A program made the translations under genes and the position numbers. A stretch of DNA of 64,000 nt from Primorskyibacter sedentarius. Lineage in GTDB: Bacteria > Pseudomonadota > Alphaproteobacteria > Rhodobacterales > Rhodobacteraceae. Below the pieces are notes generated by a model. The model was given only the letters and a program-made list of their open reading frames with translations, did no database searches and had not been told where the DNA came from. The stretch spans positions 186,001-250,000 of the forward strand of contig NZ_SLZU01000003.1 in the NCBI RefSeq assembly GCF_004342065.1. Direction: 5' to 3'. Numbering within the stretch: position 1 is the stretch's first letter; each line of letters begins with the position of its first letter. This document shows positions 53,496 through 62,695 of the stretch, in pieces.

Positions 53496-53810
53496 TCAAT
53501 CCAGCAGGTCCTCGATCGCGTCAAAGGCTTCTTCAAAAAGGCGTGCAGCCAGCCCCTTGCGTTTCTTTCGTTTCTTGGCGGGCTTCTGGTACATCGCTTT
53601 CTTGCCAGAGGAATGAGGTCTCTGGCGCGGGTCCACCTTGTGGCGCGGCGCGGAATTATCCGCCGCGACGTCTGCCTTTAGCATCTTCAGATTGTGTAGC
53701 GGCGCGCCACAGCTCGCACAGGCCAGCTCGTGCTGCACGTCGCCTCTCAGTTGCAGCGCGGCGCGCGTGCCGCAGTAGCAACAGGTCGCAATCTTGTAAT
53801 TGGCAGTCAT
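53496..53810 (-). CDS. Small zinc-ribbon protein with Lys/Arg-rich C-terminus
   Basis: A 104-residue protein. Residues 9-40 hold a zinc ribbon, CCYCGTRA then CASCGAPL. A Lys/Arg-rich basic stretch (KKAMYQKPAKKRKKRKG) follows and the end is acidic and helical (FEEAFDAIEDLLD). The layout suggests nucleic-acid or ribosome contact, but no family name is recognised. The gene lies 64 bases downstream of the rRNA methyltransferase gene on the same strand, so they may be one transcript. Confidence 0.75.
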   Translation of the reverse strand: MTANYKIATCCYCGTRAALQLRGDVQHELACASCGAPLHNLKMLKADVAADNSAPRHKVDPRQRPHSSGKKAMYQKPAKKRKKRKGLAARLFEEAFDAIEDLLD

Positions 53811-53874
53811 CTACGTCTCCGGACTTTTGAGCCCGATATCGAGCCCGTCCCCTCGGCTTGCAAGGGCCAGGCCC

Positions 53875-54651
53875 TCAACCTCTTGCCGCATAAAGCGCCA
53901 CGGCCGCCGCGTTCGAGACGTTGAGAGAGCCGAATTCCCGCGCAAAGGGAATCTTGACCAGCTGGTCACAGGTATCCTTGGTTTTGGGGCGCAGGCCCGG
54001 CCCCTCGGCCCCCAGAACAAGCGCCACGGGGCGATCGCGCCGCCCTTCCAGCGCCTGTTCCAGCTCTACATCGGCCTCCCCGTCCAGCCCCAGCAGGATA
54101 TATCCCATGTCGCGCAGCTTGGTCATCCCGTCTGCAAGGTTGCGGATGCGCAGATAAGGTTGCCGCTCCAACGCGCCCGAGGCCGTCTTGGCCAAAGCGC
54201 CTGTCTCGGGTGCGGAATGGTGGATCGTGCCGATCACGGCGGCGGCGCCGAACACCTCGGCCGAGCGCAGGATCGCCCCCACATTATGCGGATCCGTCAC
54301 GCGGTCCAGCAGCACAAGCCGCGGCGGCGTGGTGCCCTCGCCCAGACACACATCCTCCAGACGCCCCCAGTTGAGCGGTTTGACCTCCAAAGCCGCCCCC
54401 TGATGCACCGATTGCGGATCCAGCGGCGCAGAGAACCGGCGCGGATCGCTCATCTCCGGCTCTATCCCCGCGGTGGCGATCGCGGATGCCAACTTGTCTG
54501 CGGCGTTCTGCGTCACGATCAGGCGCAGCTTTTCGCGCGCGGGGTTTTCCAGCGCGTCGCGCACCGCATGCAATCCGAACAACCAGACCGTCTCGGCCCC
54601 GGCTGCCTTTTTCGCCTGTTCCTTGGCCACTACCCATTTCGGTTTTTTCAT
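53875..54651 (-). CDS. rlmB: SpoU/TrmH-family rRNA 2'-O-methyltransferase (RlmB-like)
   Basis: A 258-residue SAM-dependent methyltransferase expected to methylate G2251 of 23S rRNA. The substrate-binding N-terminus (VWLFGLHAVRDALENP) is followed by the knotted SPOUT domain: motif 1 LDRVTDPHNVGAILRSAEVF, motif 2 LVLGAEGPGL and motif 3 IPFAREFGSLNVSNAAAVAL. The N-terminal Lys-rich helix (MKKPKWVVAKEQAKK) is a common extension. It is divergent from tRNA-Tyr. RlmB rather than another TrmH-type enzyme is likely but not certain. Confidence 0.92.
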   Translation of the reverse strand: MKKPKWVVAKEQAKKAAGAETVWLFGLHAVRDALENPAREKLRLIVTQNAADKLASAIATAGIEPEMSDPRRFSAPLDPQSVHQGAALEVKPLNWGRLEDVCLGEGTTPPRLVLLDRVTDPHNVGAILRSAEVFGAAAVIGTIHHSAPETGALAKTASGALERQPYLRIRNLADGMTKLRDMGYILLGLDGEADVELEQALEGRRDRPVALVLGAEGPGLRPKTKDTCDQLVKIPFAREFGSLNVSNAAAVALYAARG

Positions 54652-54722
54652 CTGTTCGTTCCTCGTTCGCCGCGGCTCGCGACAATGCGCCGAGGCTTTA
54701 TCTGGCGCAAGGGATTTTCCTG

Positions 54723-54751
54723 TTGACGACAGTTTGGGGCAAATGTAATCA
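54723..54751 (+). promoter_or_regulatory. Probable tRNA-Tyr promoter
   Basis: A good -35 TTGACG (54723-54728) is followed, at 15 bases, by TGTAAT (54744-54749) or, at 17, by TAATCA. The tRNA starts 30 bases later. Alphaproteobacterial promoters often have strong -35 and loose -10 boxes. Confidence 0.5.
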
Positions 54752-54779
54752 CCCCCTCACGCCGGGCAAGCCCGGTCGT

Positions 54780-54863
54780 GGGCGACAGGCCGCAAGGTGT
54801 GGCAGGGGACTGTAACTCCCTCGCGGAGACGCACGCCTGGTTCGATTCCAGGGTCGCCCACCA
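54780..54863 (+). tRNA. tRNA-Tyr (GTA)
   Basis: An 84-base class II tRNA. The acceptor arms GGGCGAC (54780-54786) and GTCGCCC (54853-54859) pair perfectly, followed by A and an encoded CCA. Anticodon GTA at 54812-54814 sits in a seven-base loop, the variable arm is long as in tRNA-Tyr, and the T arm CCTGGTTCGATTCCAGG is standard. Confidence 0.95.
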
Positions 54864-54984
54864 TTCTCCTCTTCTCATCAATACGAAACTCTCCGGATCG
54901 CCGGTTGATGATACACGGGAATGGTCGGCCAGCGTGGCGCGCCGCGTTCCGGCCACCCCCGCTTTACAAAATGCCAGACGCTGC

Positions 54985-55014
54985 AAAGAAAAACGGGGCC
55001 ACCGAAGGGGCCCC
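54985..55014 (-). terminator. Intrinsic terminator downstream of nrdJ and the small ORF
   Basis: On the minus strand GGGGCC (55014-55009), an 8-base loop, GGCCCC (55000-54995), then GTTTTTCTTTG. It starts 26 bases after the stop of the putative 56-residue ORF and 220 bases after nrdJ. Confidence 0.75.
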
Positions 55015-55039
55015 TAGTTTCGCCAACAAGGCTCTCAAG

Positions 55040-55210
55040 TTACACCGCCCGACGTGTTTTTCTGCCTGCGGCCTTGCCGGCGTCTAGGGCGAGCGCACCC
55101 GCCCCGAGACTTGACTGATCACCGGTAAGGATGACCTGCTGACCGGCCCGTAGGGGCCGCGCTATGTCTGATTTGCGAAGTAGTCCGGACGCATTCACGG
55201 GTCGGGGCAT
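55040..55210 (-). CDS. Putative 56-residue basic protein downstream of nrdJ
   Basis: ATG at 55210 to TAA at 55040. The product reads MPRPVNASGLLRKSDIARPL at its start, then AGQQVILTGDQSSLGAGAL and a Lys/Arg-rich end (KAAGRKTRRAV). It lies 24 bases after nrdJ and 26 bases before an intrinsic terminator, so it would be the last gene of the nrdJ transcript. Its start codon is in the loop of a 10-bp hairpin (55199-55225). Third-position GC is lower than in neighbours and no SD stands free, so the call is tentative. Confidence 0.4.
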   Translation of the reverse strand: MPRPVNASGLLRKSDIARPLRAGQQVILTGDQSSLGAGALALDAGKAAGRKTRRAV

Positions 55211-55225
55211 GAAGCGCCCCGACCC
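55199..55225. terminator. 10-bp hairpin just after nrdJ
   Basis: Arms 55199-55208 and 55216-55225 (GGGTCGGGGC / GCCCCGACCC) pair perfectly around a 7-base loop. On the plus strand it is followed by TTTTCTTG; on the minus (nrdJ) strand there is no T-run. It may stabilise the nrdJ message or, if the small ORF is real, control that ORF's start. Confidence 0.55.
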
Positions 55226-55234
55226 TTTTCTTGA

Positions 55235-58200
55235 TCAGCTGCAGCCCGATGTGCCGCCGCAGGTGTTGCACTTCATGCAGGTGCCGTTGCGGACCAGCGT
55301 GTAGTTGCCGCATTCCCCGCAGGCTTCGCCCTCGTAGCCCTGCATCTTCGCCTTGACGCGCAGATCCATGCTGACCGTGCCCGAGGCCACCGCCGTGGAG
55401 GATCCGCCAGAAACCTGCATGGCCACTTCGGGAACCAGGCTGTTGAGCGCGCCAACCGAATCGGCGGCTTCCAGACCGGAGAGCGAGGCCCCGCCCTGCA
55501 GCACCACCAGCTCTTGCGGCAGACGCTTGCGCAGATACCCGGTGGAGCTGATCTGTTTCAGCACTTCCAGCGAACGCGACGCCGCGGTTTCGGACATCTC
55601 CTTGATGTTGGCGACGCCCTCTTCCACGCCGCGGCCCAGATCGTCAAAGCTCGCCCCTTCGGGTTTGACATGTGCCAGATCGGTGCGGTCCAGATAGGAC
55701 ACGGCCAGTTCGCGGAAGATGTAGTCCAGGATCGAGGTCGCATTCTTGATGCTGTCATTGCCCTGCACCATGCCCGCCGGTTCGAACTTGGTGAAGGTGA
55801 AGGCATCGACGAACTCTTCCAGCGGCACGCCGTATTGCAGACCCACGGACACGGCGATGGCAAAGTTGTTCATCATCGCGCGGAAACCGGCACCTTCCTT
55901 GTGCATGTCGATGAAGATCTCGCCCAGCGTACCGTCCTGATATTCACCGGTGCGCAGATAGACCTTGTGACCGCCAACGATGGCCTTCTGGGTATAGCCC
56001 TTGCGGCGTTCCGGCATCTTCTCGCGGTTGGACTTGGCAACCTCTTTGATGATGATCTTCTCGACGATCTTCTCGGCCAGAACCGTGGCTTTCTCGTGCT
56101 GAGAGCCGCTTTCAAGAACCTCGGCCGCGTCCTCGTCATCCTCGACCAGCGCGGATGCCAGAGGCTGCGACAGCTTGGACCCGTCGCGATACAGCGCGTT
56201 GGCCTTCACACCCAGCGACCAGCTCAGCTCGTAGGCTTTCTGGCAATCCTCGATGGTGGCGTCATTGGGCATGTTGATCGTCTTGGAGATCGCGCCCGAG
56301 ATGAAGCTTTGCGCCGCTGCCATCATGTAGATGTGGCTGTCCACGGACAGGAACCGCTTGCCCTTCTTGCCGCATGCATTGGCACAGTCGAAGACCGAGT
56401 AATGCTCTTTGCGCAGGAATGGCGCGCCTTCCAGCGTCATCGTCCCGCAGACATGGTCGTTTGCGGCGTCGATATCGGCCTTGGTGAAGCCCAGGTGCCG
56501 CAGCAGGTCAAAGGTCGGGTCCGTCAGCTTGTCGGCCGGGATGCCAAGCGTCTGCGTGCAGAACTCCTCGCCCAGCGTCCACTGGTTGAACACGAACCGG
56601 ATGTCAAAGGCCGAGGCCAGCGCCGATTCAACCTTCTGGATCTCGGTCTCGCCAAAGCCATGGCCGATCAGCGCAGTGTGGGTGATGCCCGGCGCATTGC
56701 CCAAGGACCCGTGACCGACCGCATAGGCGACAATCTCGGCGATCTGGCTGGAGGAATAGCCCAGCTTTTCAAGCGCCGCAGGCACCGACTGGTTGATGAT
56801 CTTGAAGTAACCGCCACCGGCGAGCTTCTTGAATTTGACCAGCGCGAAGTCGGGCTCGATCCCGGTCGTGTCGCAATCCATCACCAGACCGATGGTCCCG
56901 GTGGGGGCGATGACCGACACCTGCGCATTGCGGTAGCCATGCTGTTCGCCGAGGCGCAGCGCCTCATCCCAGCTCGACTTGGCCAGTTCAACTAGCGATG
57001 CGTCGGGGCAGTTGGCGTGATCCAGCGGCACCGGCTGCGTCGCCAGCTTTTCATAGCCCGTGGTTGCGCCATAGGCCGCGTTGCGGTGGTTGCGGATGAC
57101 CCGCAGCATGTGGTCGGCATTACGCTTGTAGCCCGAGAAGGCCCCCAGCTCGCCGGCGATCTCGGCGCTGGTGGCGTAGGACACACCGGTCATGATCGCG
57201 GTCAGCGCGCCGCACAGCGCCCGGCCTTCGTCCGAATCGTAGCCCAGACCCATGTTCATCAGCAGGCCGCCGATATTGGCATAGCCCAGTCCCAGCGTGC
57301 GGAAGTCATACGACAGCTGCGCGATCTCCTTGGACGGGAACTGCGCCATCATCACAGAGATTTCCAGCGTCAGGGTCCACAGACGCGTGGCGTGCATGTA
57401 TTCTTCGGATTGGAACACGCCGTCCTTGAGGAAGGTCAGCAGGTTCATCGACGCAAGGTTACAGGCCGTGTCATCCAGGAACATGTATTCCGAGCACGGG
57501 TTGGACCCGCGGATCGCGCCGTCTTCGGGGCAGGTGTGCCAGTCGTTGACGGTGTCATGGTACTGGATGCCCGGATCGGCACAGGCCCATGCGGCGTGGC
57601 CGATATCTTCCCACAGGGTGCGCGCCTTGACGGTCTTGGCGACCGACCCATCGGTGCGGCGGATCAGTTCCCAGTCGGCATCATCCTTGACGGCCTTCAG
57701 GAAGGCATCGGTGACACGCACGGAGTTGTTGGAATTCTGGCCGGACACGGACGCGTAGGCTTCGCTGTCCCAATCGGTGTCATAGGTCGGGAATTCGATC
57801 GAGCTGTAGCCCTGCCGCGCATAGTCCAGCACGCGCTTGATATATGTCTCGGGGATCGACACCTTCTTGGCGGCGCGCACAGCGGCCTTGAGCGCGTCGT
57901 TGACCTTGGGATCATAGGCATCCGCCTCCGCCCCGTCCCATGCCTTGATCGCGGCGAACAGACCGTTGAGCATCTGTTCGTGCATCTTGGAGCCCGCGAC
58001 GATGCTGGCGACCTTCTGCTCTTCCTTGACCTTCCAGTTCACGAATTCTTCGATATCGGGGTGATCGGCATCGCAGATCACCATCTTGGCCGCACGGCGT
58101 GTCGTGCCGCCCGATTTGATAGCACCTGCAGCACGGTCACCGATCTTCAGGAAACCCATCAGGCCGGACGACTTGCCACCACCCGACAGCGGCTCTTGCG

Positions 58201-58900
58201 CCGCGCGCAGGGACGAGAAGTTGGTGCCGGTGCCGGAGCCGTATTTGAACAGGCGCGCCTCACGCACCCACAGATCCATGATGCCGCCTTCGCTGACCAG
58301 ATCGTCCTTCACGGACTGGATGAAGCACGCATGGGGCTGCGGATGTTCATAGGCCGAGGTGGATTTGGTCAGCTCGCCGGTCTTGTGGTCGACATAGTAG
58401 TGACCCTGGCCCGGGCCATCGATGCCATAGGCCCAGTGCAGGCCGGTGTTGAACCATTGCGGGCTGTTGGGGGCCGCGCGCTGTGTCGCCAACATATGGC
58501 GCATTTCGTCGTAATAGGCGCGGGCATCGTCTTCGGTGGTGAAATATCCACCCTTCCAACCCCAATAGGCCCATGCACCGGCCAGACGGTCAAAGACCTG
58601 CTTGGAGGACGTCTCGCCACCGGTCTCTACGCCGTTCTTGGCCGGGACAGAGCGCCACAGGAACTCGGGCACGCCCTTTTCCTTGATCTTCTTAAGCCGC
58701 GCCGGGACGCCCGCCTTGCGGAAGTATTTCTGCGCGATCACGTCGCTGGCGACCTGACTCCACTTCGCGGGGACTTCGATCTCGTCGAGATGGAACACGA
58801 CCGTGCCATCGGGATTGCGGATTTCCGAAGTGGTGCTCACGAAATCGATGCCTGCGTAAGCATCTTCTCCGGCGCGAGTGAACTGTCTATCGATCTTCAT
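55235..58900 (-). CDS. nrdJ: B12-dependent (class II) ribonucleoside-diphosphate reductase NrdJ
   Basis: Reduces ribonucleotides to deoxyribonucleotides using adenosylcobalamin, independent of oxygen. The 1221-residue chain has [19 protein letters not shown] near the N-terminus, the [20 protein letters not shown] block of class II enzymes with active-site Cys, and a C-terminal four-Cys segment CGECGNY...[11 protein letters not shown] for thioredoxin-type re-reduction. I prefer the ATG at 58900 ([15 protein letters not shown]), the usual start in relatives; the ATG at 58915 is five residues longer. Neither has a strong SD. Upstream palindromes suggest NrdR control. No nrdA/nrdB pair is present here. 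Confidence 0.96.
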   Translation of the reverse strand: MKIDRQFTRAGEDAYAGIDFVSTTSEIRNPDGTVVFHLDEIEVPAKWSQVASDVIAQKYFRKAGVPARLKKIKEKGVPEFLWRSVPAKNGVETGGETSSKQVFDRLAGAWAYWGWKGGYFTTEDDARAYYDEMRHMLATQRAAPNSPQWFNTGLHWAYGIDGPGQGHYYVDHKTGELTKSTSAYEHPQPHACFIQSVKDDLVSEGGIMDLWVREARLFKYGSGTGTNFSSLRAAQEPLSGGGKSSGLMGFLKIGDRAAGAIKSGGTTRRAAKMVICDADHPDIEEFVNWKVKEEQKVASIVAGSKMHEQMLNGLFAAIKAWDGAEADAYDPKVNDALKAAVRAAKKVSIPETYIKRVLDYARQGYSSIEFPTYDTDWDSEAYASVSGQNSNNSVRVTDAFLKAVKDDADWELIRRTDGSVAKTVKARTLWEDIGHAAWACADPGIQYHDTVNDWHTCPEDGAIRGSNPCSEYMFLDDTACNLASMNLLTFLKDGVFQSEEYMHATRLWTLTLEISVMMAQFPSKEIAQLSYDFRTLGLGYANIGGLLMNMGLGYDSDEGRALCGALTAIMTGVSYATSAEIAGELGAFSGYKRNADHMLRVIRNHRNAAYGATTGYEKLATQPVPLDHANCPDASLVELAKSSWDEALRLGEQHGYRNAQVSVIAPTGTIGLVMDCDTTGIEPDFALVKFKKLAGGGYFKIINQSVPAALEKLGYSSSQIAEIVAYAVGHGSLGNAPGITHTALIGHGFGETEIQKVESALASAFDIRFVFNQWTLGEEFCTQTLGIPADKLTDPTFDLLRHLGFTKADIDAANDHVCGTMTLEGAPFLRKEHYSVFDCANACGKKGKRFLSVDSHIYMMAAAQSFISGAISKTINMPNDATIEDCQKAYELSWSLGVKANALYRDGSKLSQPLASALVEDDEDAAEVLESGSQHEKATVLAEKIVEKIIIKEVAKSNREKMPERRKGYTQKAIVGGHKVYLRTGEYQDGTLGEIFIDMHKEGAGFRAMMNNFAIAVSVGLQYGVPLEEFVDAFTFTKFEPAGMVQGNDSIKNATSILDYIFRELAVSYLDRTDLAHVKPEGASFDDLGRGVEEGVANIKEMSETAASRSLEVLKQISSTGYLRKRLPQELVVLQGGASLSGLEAADSVGALNSLVPEVAMQVSGGSSTAVASGTVSMDLRVKAKMQGYEGEACGECGNYTLVRNGTCMKCNTCGGTSGCS

Positions 58901-59868
58901 GTCAGGCTGCCCCATTAACCAGCGTTTTCATTCTTGCGCCCGTTCTCCGGGCATCGGCCACCGACGCTGAGGGACAAGGGAGGTCGAATTCGGATGTTTT
59001 GCGGCGCTCTGCCACTCGCTCCGTTTCGATTGCCCGCTGCGAGGCTTCGCCGCCTCCTGATCCCGCCTGCCGCCACTACATGTTGTGGCCCAACGTCCGG
59101 TTCACACAAACTGACGTATTCGGGCATAGGAGGTCAACGGATTTATTCGCCTGTTTCGGCTATCTTTTCGGTTGACGGAGTTACCCTCCAATGTTCCCGA
59201 GTCGCCCCCAGATATATCCACAGGACAACAAGCGGTAGATTTGCCAATTTACCTATATATTTTAGTCTATTGAGAACGCATTCCCAAACGTCATTCATCT
59301 TTTATTAACGTTGCTTAACGGGGTATTACGTCGATGCTGCAGCTGCATAAGGTGGCCGGAAAGTCACGCCGGTCCGGGCGCTTCGGCCTGTTGGCGGCCA
59401 ACACCTCATCTAGTCCCCTCTAGGGAGATAGAGGCCATAGAACACATATATGTTGTGGTTAACGCGCTTGGGCGGACAATTTTGCATCCGTATTGGCGAA
59501 TTGCCCTAACATGTCGGGCCACCCGATTCTTGATCTCCAGGCTTCGTAAGATCGGAGCCTCAGACGGACATGGCGGGCAAGGATCGGAGCCCTCACAGAA
59601 CGCCACCGCGCGGAGGATCTGACCGTCTCCGGCTGTGCCTCCCGGTCAGGGTCGGCCACAGCCGGGCAAGTGATTGGACTTGGTAAATGCGCACTAAGCC
59701 AAAGCGATAAAGCGGTACTTTCGCCGATACGGTTCGACGGCACCGGACCTCTGAGGCCGCGCTCTAACAGAGCATCCTGAGCCATATTACACTGGAAGGT
59801 CCCGCGAACCGGACAGCCCTCGGCAGTCGCGCCGGTAGATTGCCCATAGGATCTCGATCTGTTGAAAA
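58901..59868. other. Long intergenic region between nrdJ and tRNA-Pro
   Basis: About 970 bases with no supportable gene. It contains the nrdJ leader and probable NrdR boxes (59073-59119), a TTGACC -35-like element for nrdJ (59137-59132, minus strand), and an AT-rich stretch (about 59190-59330) with one near-DnaA box (ATATCCACA) and a TTAACG repeat spaced by ten bases (59298-59313). A second NrdR-like sequence (CACATATATGTTGTGG, 59443-59458) lies further up. Confidence 0.5.
59073..59119. promoter_or_regulatory. Probable NrdR box pair upstream of nrdJ
   Basis: CCACTACATGTTGTGG (59073-59088) is a near-perfect palindrome with the CCAC-N8-GTGG form of NrdR boxes. Exactly 31 bases further, ACACAAACTGACGTAT (59104-59119) matches the ACACAATATATTGTGT consensus at 10 of 16 positions. 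The 31-base spacing (three helical turns) is what NrdR needs. The pair lies about 175-220 bases before the nrdJ start. Confidence 0.55.
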
Positions 59869-59945
59869 TGGTCGGGACGGCAAGATTCGAACTTGCGACC
59901 TACGGTACCCAAAACCGTCGCGCTACCAGGCTGCGCTACGCCCCG
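59869..59945 (-). tRNA. tRNA-Pro (TGG)
   Basis: Read on the minus strand: acceptor CGGGGCG (59945-59939) pairs with CGTCCCG (one G-T pair), D arm with GCCTGGTAGCG, anticodon stem ACGGT/ACCGT around loop TTTGGGT with anticodon TGG, T arm with GTTCGAATC, and encoded ACCA (59872-59869). The total is 77 bases. Confidence 0.95.
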
Positions 59946-60020
59946 AACAGCGGCCTCAATAGCCGCCACCGTCCGAATTGAAAAGCGGTTTTTACGAAGA
60001 AATTGGGAAGATGTTGATCT

Positions 60021-60494
60021 TCAGGGCTCGCAGGGCCATGCGGCCGCTTCCCCGATGGCCGGATGCTGCATCTGGCTGCCCGCAACGATGCCCATGGCAT
60101 CGGCCAGCCCGCCGTTGATTTCCAGCACGTATTGAATGTTGCTGCCGCCCGGAATCGATGTCTCGTCAAGCGGTATCGCCATGGCATGAACCTTTTGCAC
60201 CACACCTGCGGCGTCGGCAAAAATCATATCGAGCGGGATCAGGGTATTGCGCATCCAGAACGCGACGGACCCGGGCCGGTCGTAGACAAAAAGCATACCC
60301 GCGCTTTTCGGCATCTCACTGCGATGCATGAGGCCCTTCGCGCGCTCGGCACCGTCATCGGCCACTTCTACCGCGAATTGCGCCTGCCCCCAATCGCCGC
60401 GCAGCGAAACGCGATCATCGCGGCAGGCCGAAGCCTGTCCCGCGGCCAGCAAGGCGGCGATTGCAAGGGTTAGGCTGCGGATTCCCACGAGCAT
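60021..60494 (-). CDS. DUF192 family secreted protein
   Basis: About 157 residues with a signal peptide ([17 protein letters not shown]) and the DUF192 pattern: [40 protein letters not shown], then [19 protein letters not shown]. Function is unknown. The ATG at 60494 overlaps the end of the cold-shock gene by 25 bases; a GTG six bases later has the better-spaced GAGG and may be the true start. The overlap means it is co-translated with the CSD protein, a pairing also common in related genomes by my recollection. Confidence 0.88.
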   Translation of the reverse strand: MLVGIRSLTLAIAALLAAGQASACRDDRVSLRGDWGQAQFAVEVADDGAERAKGLMHRSEMPKSAGMLFVYDRPGSVAFWMRNTLIPLDMIFADAAGVVQKVHAMAIPLDETSIPGGSNIQYVLEINGGLADAMGIVAGSQMQHPAIGEAAAWPCEP

Positions 60495-61003
60495 ACCTCG
60501 GTTGCCATCAAGCCGCGTTTGCCGTCGATCATGCGAATCGCCAGCGCTTCGCCGGGCTGCAGGTCGGACAGGCCGGACCGCCGCAGCACTTCGACATGAA
60601 TGAACACATCCTCGGGTCGACCGAAGACATTGGCAAAGCCAAAACCCTTCGCCTTGTCGAACCATTTCACCCTTGCGGGCAATAGAGGTGCGTTCGCGAT
60701 GATCTCCGGATCGATCTCTTCGAAGTCGGCAAGCGGCAGGCCTTCGGCGCCAAGAGGCGGCACGATGCCAAGCACTTCTGTCGCCTGAACGCCGCGTTCG
60801 GTCCTTTGCACAGCAATCTCGACCCGAGCGCCGTCAGCGACGGAACTTTGGCCGAAGTTACGAAGCACATTCGCATGAAGCAGAATATCCGGACCGCCCT
60901 CGTCAGCGATGACGAAGCCGAACCCCTTAACCGGATCGAACCACTTTACCTTACCCTGCACGTGCTCGCCGGGTGTCATTTGCATTTCCAAGTCTGTAAC
61001 CAT
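60470..61003 (-). CDS. Tandem cold-shock-domain protein
   Basis: A 177-residue protein with two cold-shock domains: domain 1 at about 14-80 (GKVKWFDPVKGFGFVIADEG, DILLHANVL) and domain 2 at about 108-175 (ARVKWFDKAKGFGFANVFG, DVFIHVEVL). Each has RNP1-like (KGFGF) and RNP2-like (DVFIH or DILLH) motifs for RNA or single-stranded DNA binding. They are joined by an acidic linker. GGGGA lies 6 bases before the ATG. Twin-CSD proteins are typical of alphaproteobacteria and act as RNA chaperones, sometimes induced by stress or stationary phase. Confidence 0.93.
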   Translation of the reverse strand: MVTDLEMQMTPGEHVQGKVKWFDPVKGFGFVIADEGGPDILLHANVLRNFGQSSVADGARVEIAVQRTERGVQATEVLGIVPPLGAEGLPLADFEEIDPEIIANAPLLPARVKWFDKAKGFGFANVFGRPEDVFIHVEVLRRSGLSDLQPGEALAIRMIDGKRGLMATEVCSWESAA

Positions 61004-61140
61004 TCCTTGTCCCCACTTACGTTTGCGCTACAGAATCTTCCAATGCAACCAAAAACCTCAGATATTTGGCCCAATTACAGTTCATGTCACGTGAATTGAG
61101 GCCAATTTGTCCGCCAGGTTGACGTCAGGTCCTCCGCGCG

Positions 61141-61746
61141 TCAGGGGTTGAGTCGCGTGATTTCCCAAGGTGACGCAGGGTCGTTCCGGCGCCAGCGAAA
61201 CCGGTCGTGAAGACGAAAGGCGCCGTCAGCCCAGAACTCTATTTCCAGTGGCGTGATGCGAAATCCGCCCCAGAACGGGGGCCGGTCGGGGTTCGTCCCC
61301 TTGCGTGCCGTGACCTTTGCGACCTCTGCCATCAGCGCGGCGCGGCTCTCCAGCGGGCGCGACTGCTGCGAGGCCCACGCCCCCAGACGGCTCTTTAGCG
61401 AGCGTGAGCGATAGTAGCCGTCGGCCTGCGGCCCGTCCTCGCGCGTCACCAATCCCCGAACCCGCACCTGCCTGCGCAAGGATTTCCAATGCAGAACGAA
61501 CGCCGCCTTGCCAGCGGATGTGATCTCCTGCGCCTTGGCGCTCTCGTAATTGGTGTAGAAGACAAACGCCGCCGGTTCGATTTCCTTCAGAAGCACCATG
61601 CGGACATTCGGCAGCCCGGTTTCATCCACGGTGGCAAGCGCCATCGCCTCGGGGTCGTTGATCTCTTCCGATCTGGCCTCCGTCAGCCATGATTGCGCGA
61701 TGACAAACGGGTCTTCTCCGGCAAAAATGCCACTACGGTCAGTCAT
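61141..61746 (-). CDS. pdxH: Pyridoxamine 5'-phosphate oxidase PdxH
   Basis: An FMN enzyme of 201 residues that converts PNP or PMP to pyridoxal 5'-phosphate. It shows the FMN/substrate motifs [48 protein letters not shown], and the C-terminal [18 protein letters not shown] with WEITRLNP. I chose the ATG at 61746 ([14 protein letters not shown]); the frame is open to 61833 but that stretch is not PdxH-like. It lies 137 bases upstream of the CSD gene on the same strand and is divergent from fabI. Confidence 0.95.
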   Translation of the reverse strand: MTDRSGIFAGEDPFVIAQSWLTEARSEEINDPEAMALATVDETGLPNVRMVLLKEIEPAAFVFYTNYESAKAQEITSAGKAAFVLHWKSLRRQVRVRGLVTREDGPQADGYYRSRSLKSRLGAWASQQSRPLESRAALMAEVAKVTARKGTNPDRPPFWGGFRITPLEIEFWADGAFRLHDRFRWRRNDPASPWEITRLNP

Positions 61747-61885
61747 GGGATTCCTTTCGGTCGCAAATCGGGCTGCGGAACGGGCTTGCGCGTCACATCG
61801 GCGCGCCATACGCGGCCCAAGGCTTGTCGGCAACCTGCCTATCGCCTAAACGGTCATGCAACAAGTTTCGGGTGAAGGGATGCAC

Positions 61886-62692
61886 ATGTCTAATCAACTA
61901 ATGGCGGGCAAGCGCGGTTTGATCATGGGTCTGGCCAATGACAAGTCGATTGCCTGGGGCATTGCCAAGGCTCTTGCCGATGCGGGCGCAGAGCTTGCCT
62001 TTTCCTATCAGGGCGAAGCGCTGAAGAAACGCGTTGATCCTTTGGCGGCACAGCTTGGCAGCGATATCGTCCTGCCCTGCGATGTTGGCGACGAAGCCTC
62101 TGTCGATGCGCTGTTTGCCGGGTTGCAGGAACGCTGGGGCGAGATGGACTTCATCGTTCATGCCATAGGCTTTTCCGACAAATCCGAATTGCGGGGCCGT
62201 TACGTCGATACCAGCCGCGACAACTTCACCATGACGATGGATATTTCCGTCTATTCCTTCACCTCCGTTGTCAAACGCGCCGAAAAGATGATGAAGAAGG
62301 GCGGTTCCTGCCTGACGCTAACCTATTACGGGGCCGAGCGGGTCATGCCGCATTACAACGTCATGGGCGTTGCCAAGGCCGCGCTGGAGGCATCCGTGCG
62401 CTATCTGGCCGAGGATCTGGGCAAGGATGGCATCCGCGTGAACTCGATCTCTGCGGGGCCGATCAAGACGCTGGCCGCTTCCGGCATTGGCGATTTCCGC
62501 TACATCATGAAGTGGAACGAGTATAACTCTCCGCTCCGCCGCAACGTGACCATTCAGGACGTTGGCAACTCTGCCCTTTATCTGCTGTCCGATCTGGGCG
62601 CGGGCGTGACGGGTGAAACGCATCACGTTGATGCGGGCTATCACGTCGTGGGCATGAAGGCCGTCGACGCGCCGGACATCACCAAGGGCTGA
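61886..62692 (+). CDS. fabI: Enoyl-[acyl-carrier-protein] reductase (NADH) FabI
   Basis: Completes each fatty-acid elongation cycle. The 268-residue SDR protein has the N-terminal GKRGLIMGLANDKSIAWGIA cofactor motif, catalytic YYGAERVMPHYNVMGVAKA with Tyr-(X)6-Lys spacing of FabI, and the C-terminal GETHHVDAGYHVVGM. AAGGGA lies about 6 bases before the ATG at 61886; upstream in-frame ATGs at 61880 and 61856 are less likely. It is followed after 3 bases by the LysE-family gene, so the two share a transcript. Confidence 0.95.
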   Translation: MSNQLMAGKRGLIMGLANDKSIAWGIAKALADAGAELAFSYQGEALKKRVDPLAAQLGSDIVLPCDVGDEASVDALFAGLQERWGEMDFIVHAIGFSDKSELRGRYVDTSRDNFTMTMDISVYSFTSVVKRAEKMMKKGGSCLTLTYYGAERVMPHYNVMGVAKAALEASVRYLAEDLGKDGIRVNSISAGPIKTLAASGIGDFRYIMKWNEYNSPLRRNVTIQDVGNSALYLLSDLGAGVTGETHHVDAGYHVVGMKAVDAPDITKG

Positions 62693-62695
62693 CCC

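Noticed and set aside
55514-58918. Two long plus-strand frames (493 and 633 codons) over nrdJ
   Set aside because: Antisense shadows of a highly conserved gene.
58916-59130. Cobalamin riboswitch upstream of nrdJ
   Set aside because: I looked for the B12-box and the conserved GCCACTG core in the nrdJ orientation and did not find them together.
59200-59320. Possible replication origin in the AT-rich region
   Set aside because: Only one imperfect DnaA box and no dnaA, parAB, repABC or hemE neighbours; a promoter region is a simpler reading.
59869-59945. tRNA-Pro as an integration site for a mobile element
   Set aside because: No integrase, no repeated tRNA 3' end and no change in gene content beside it.
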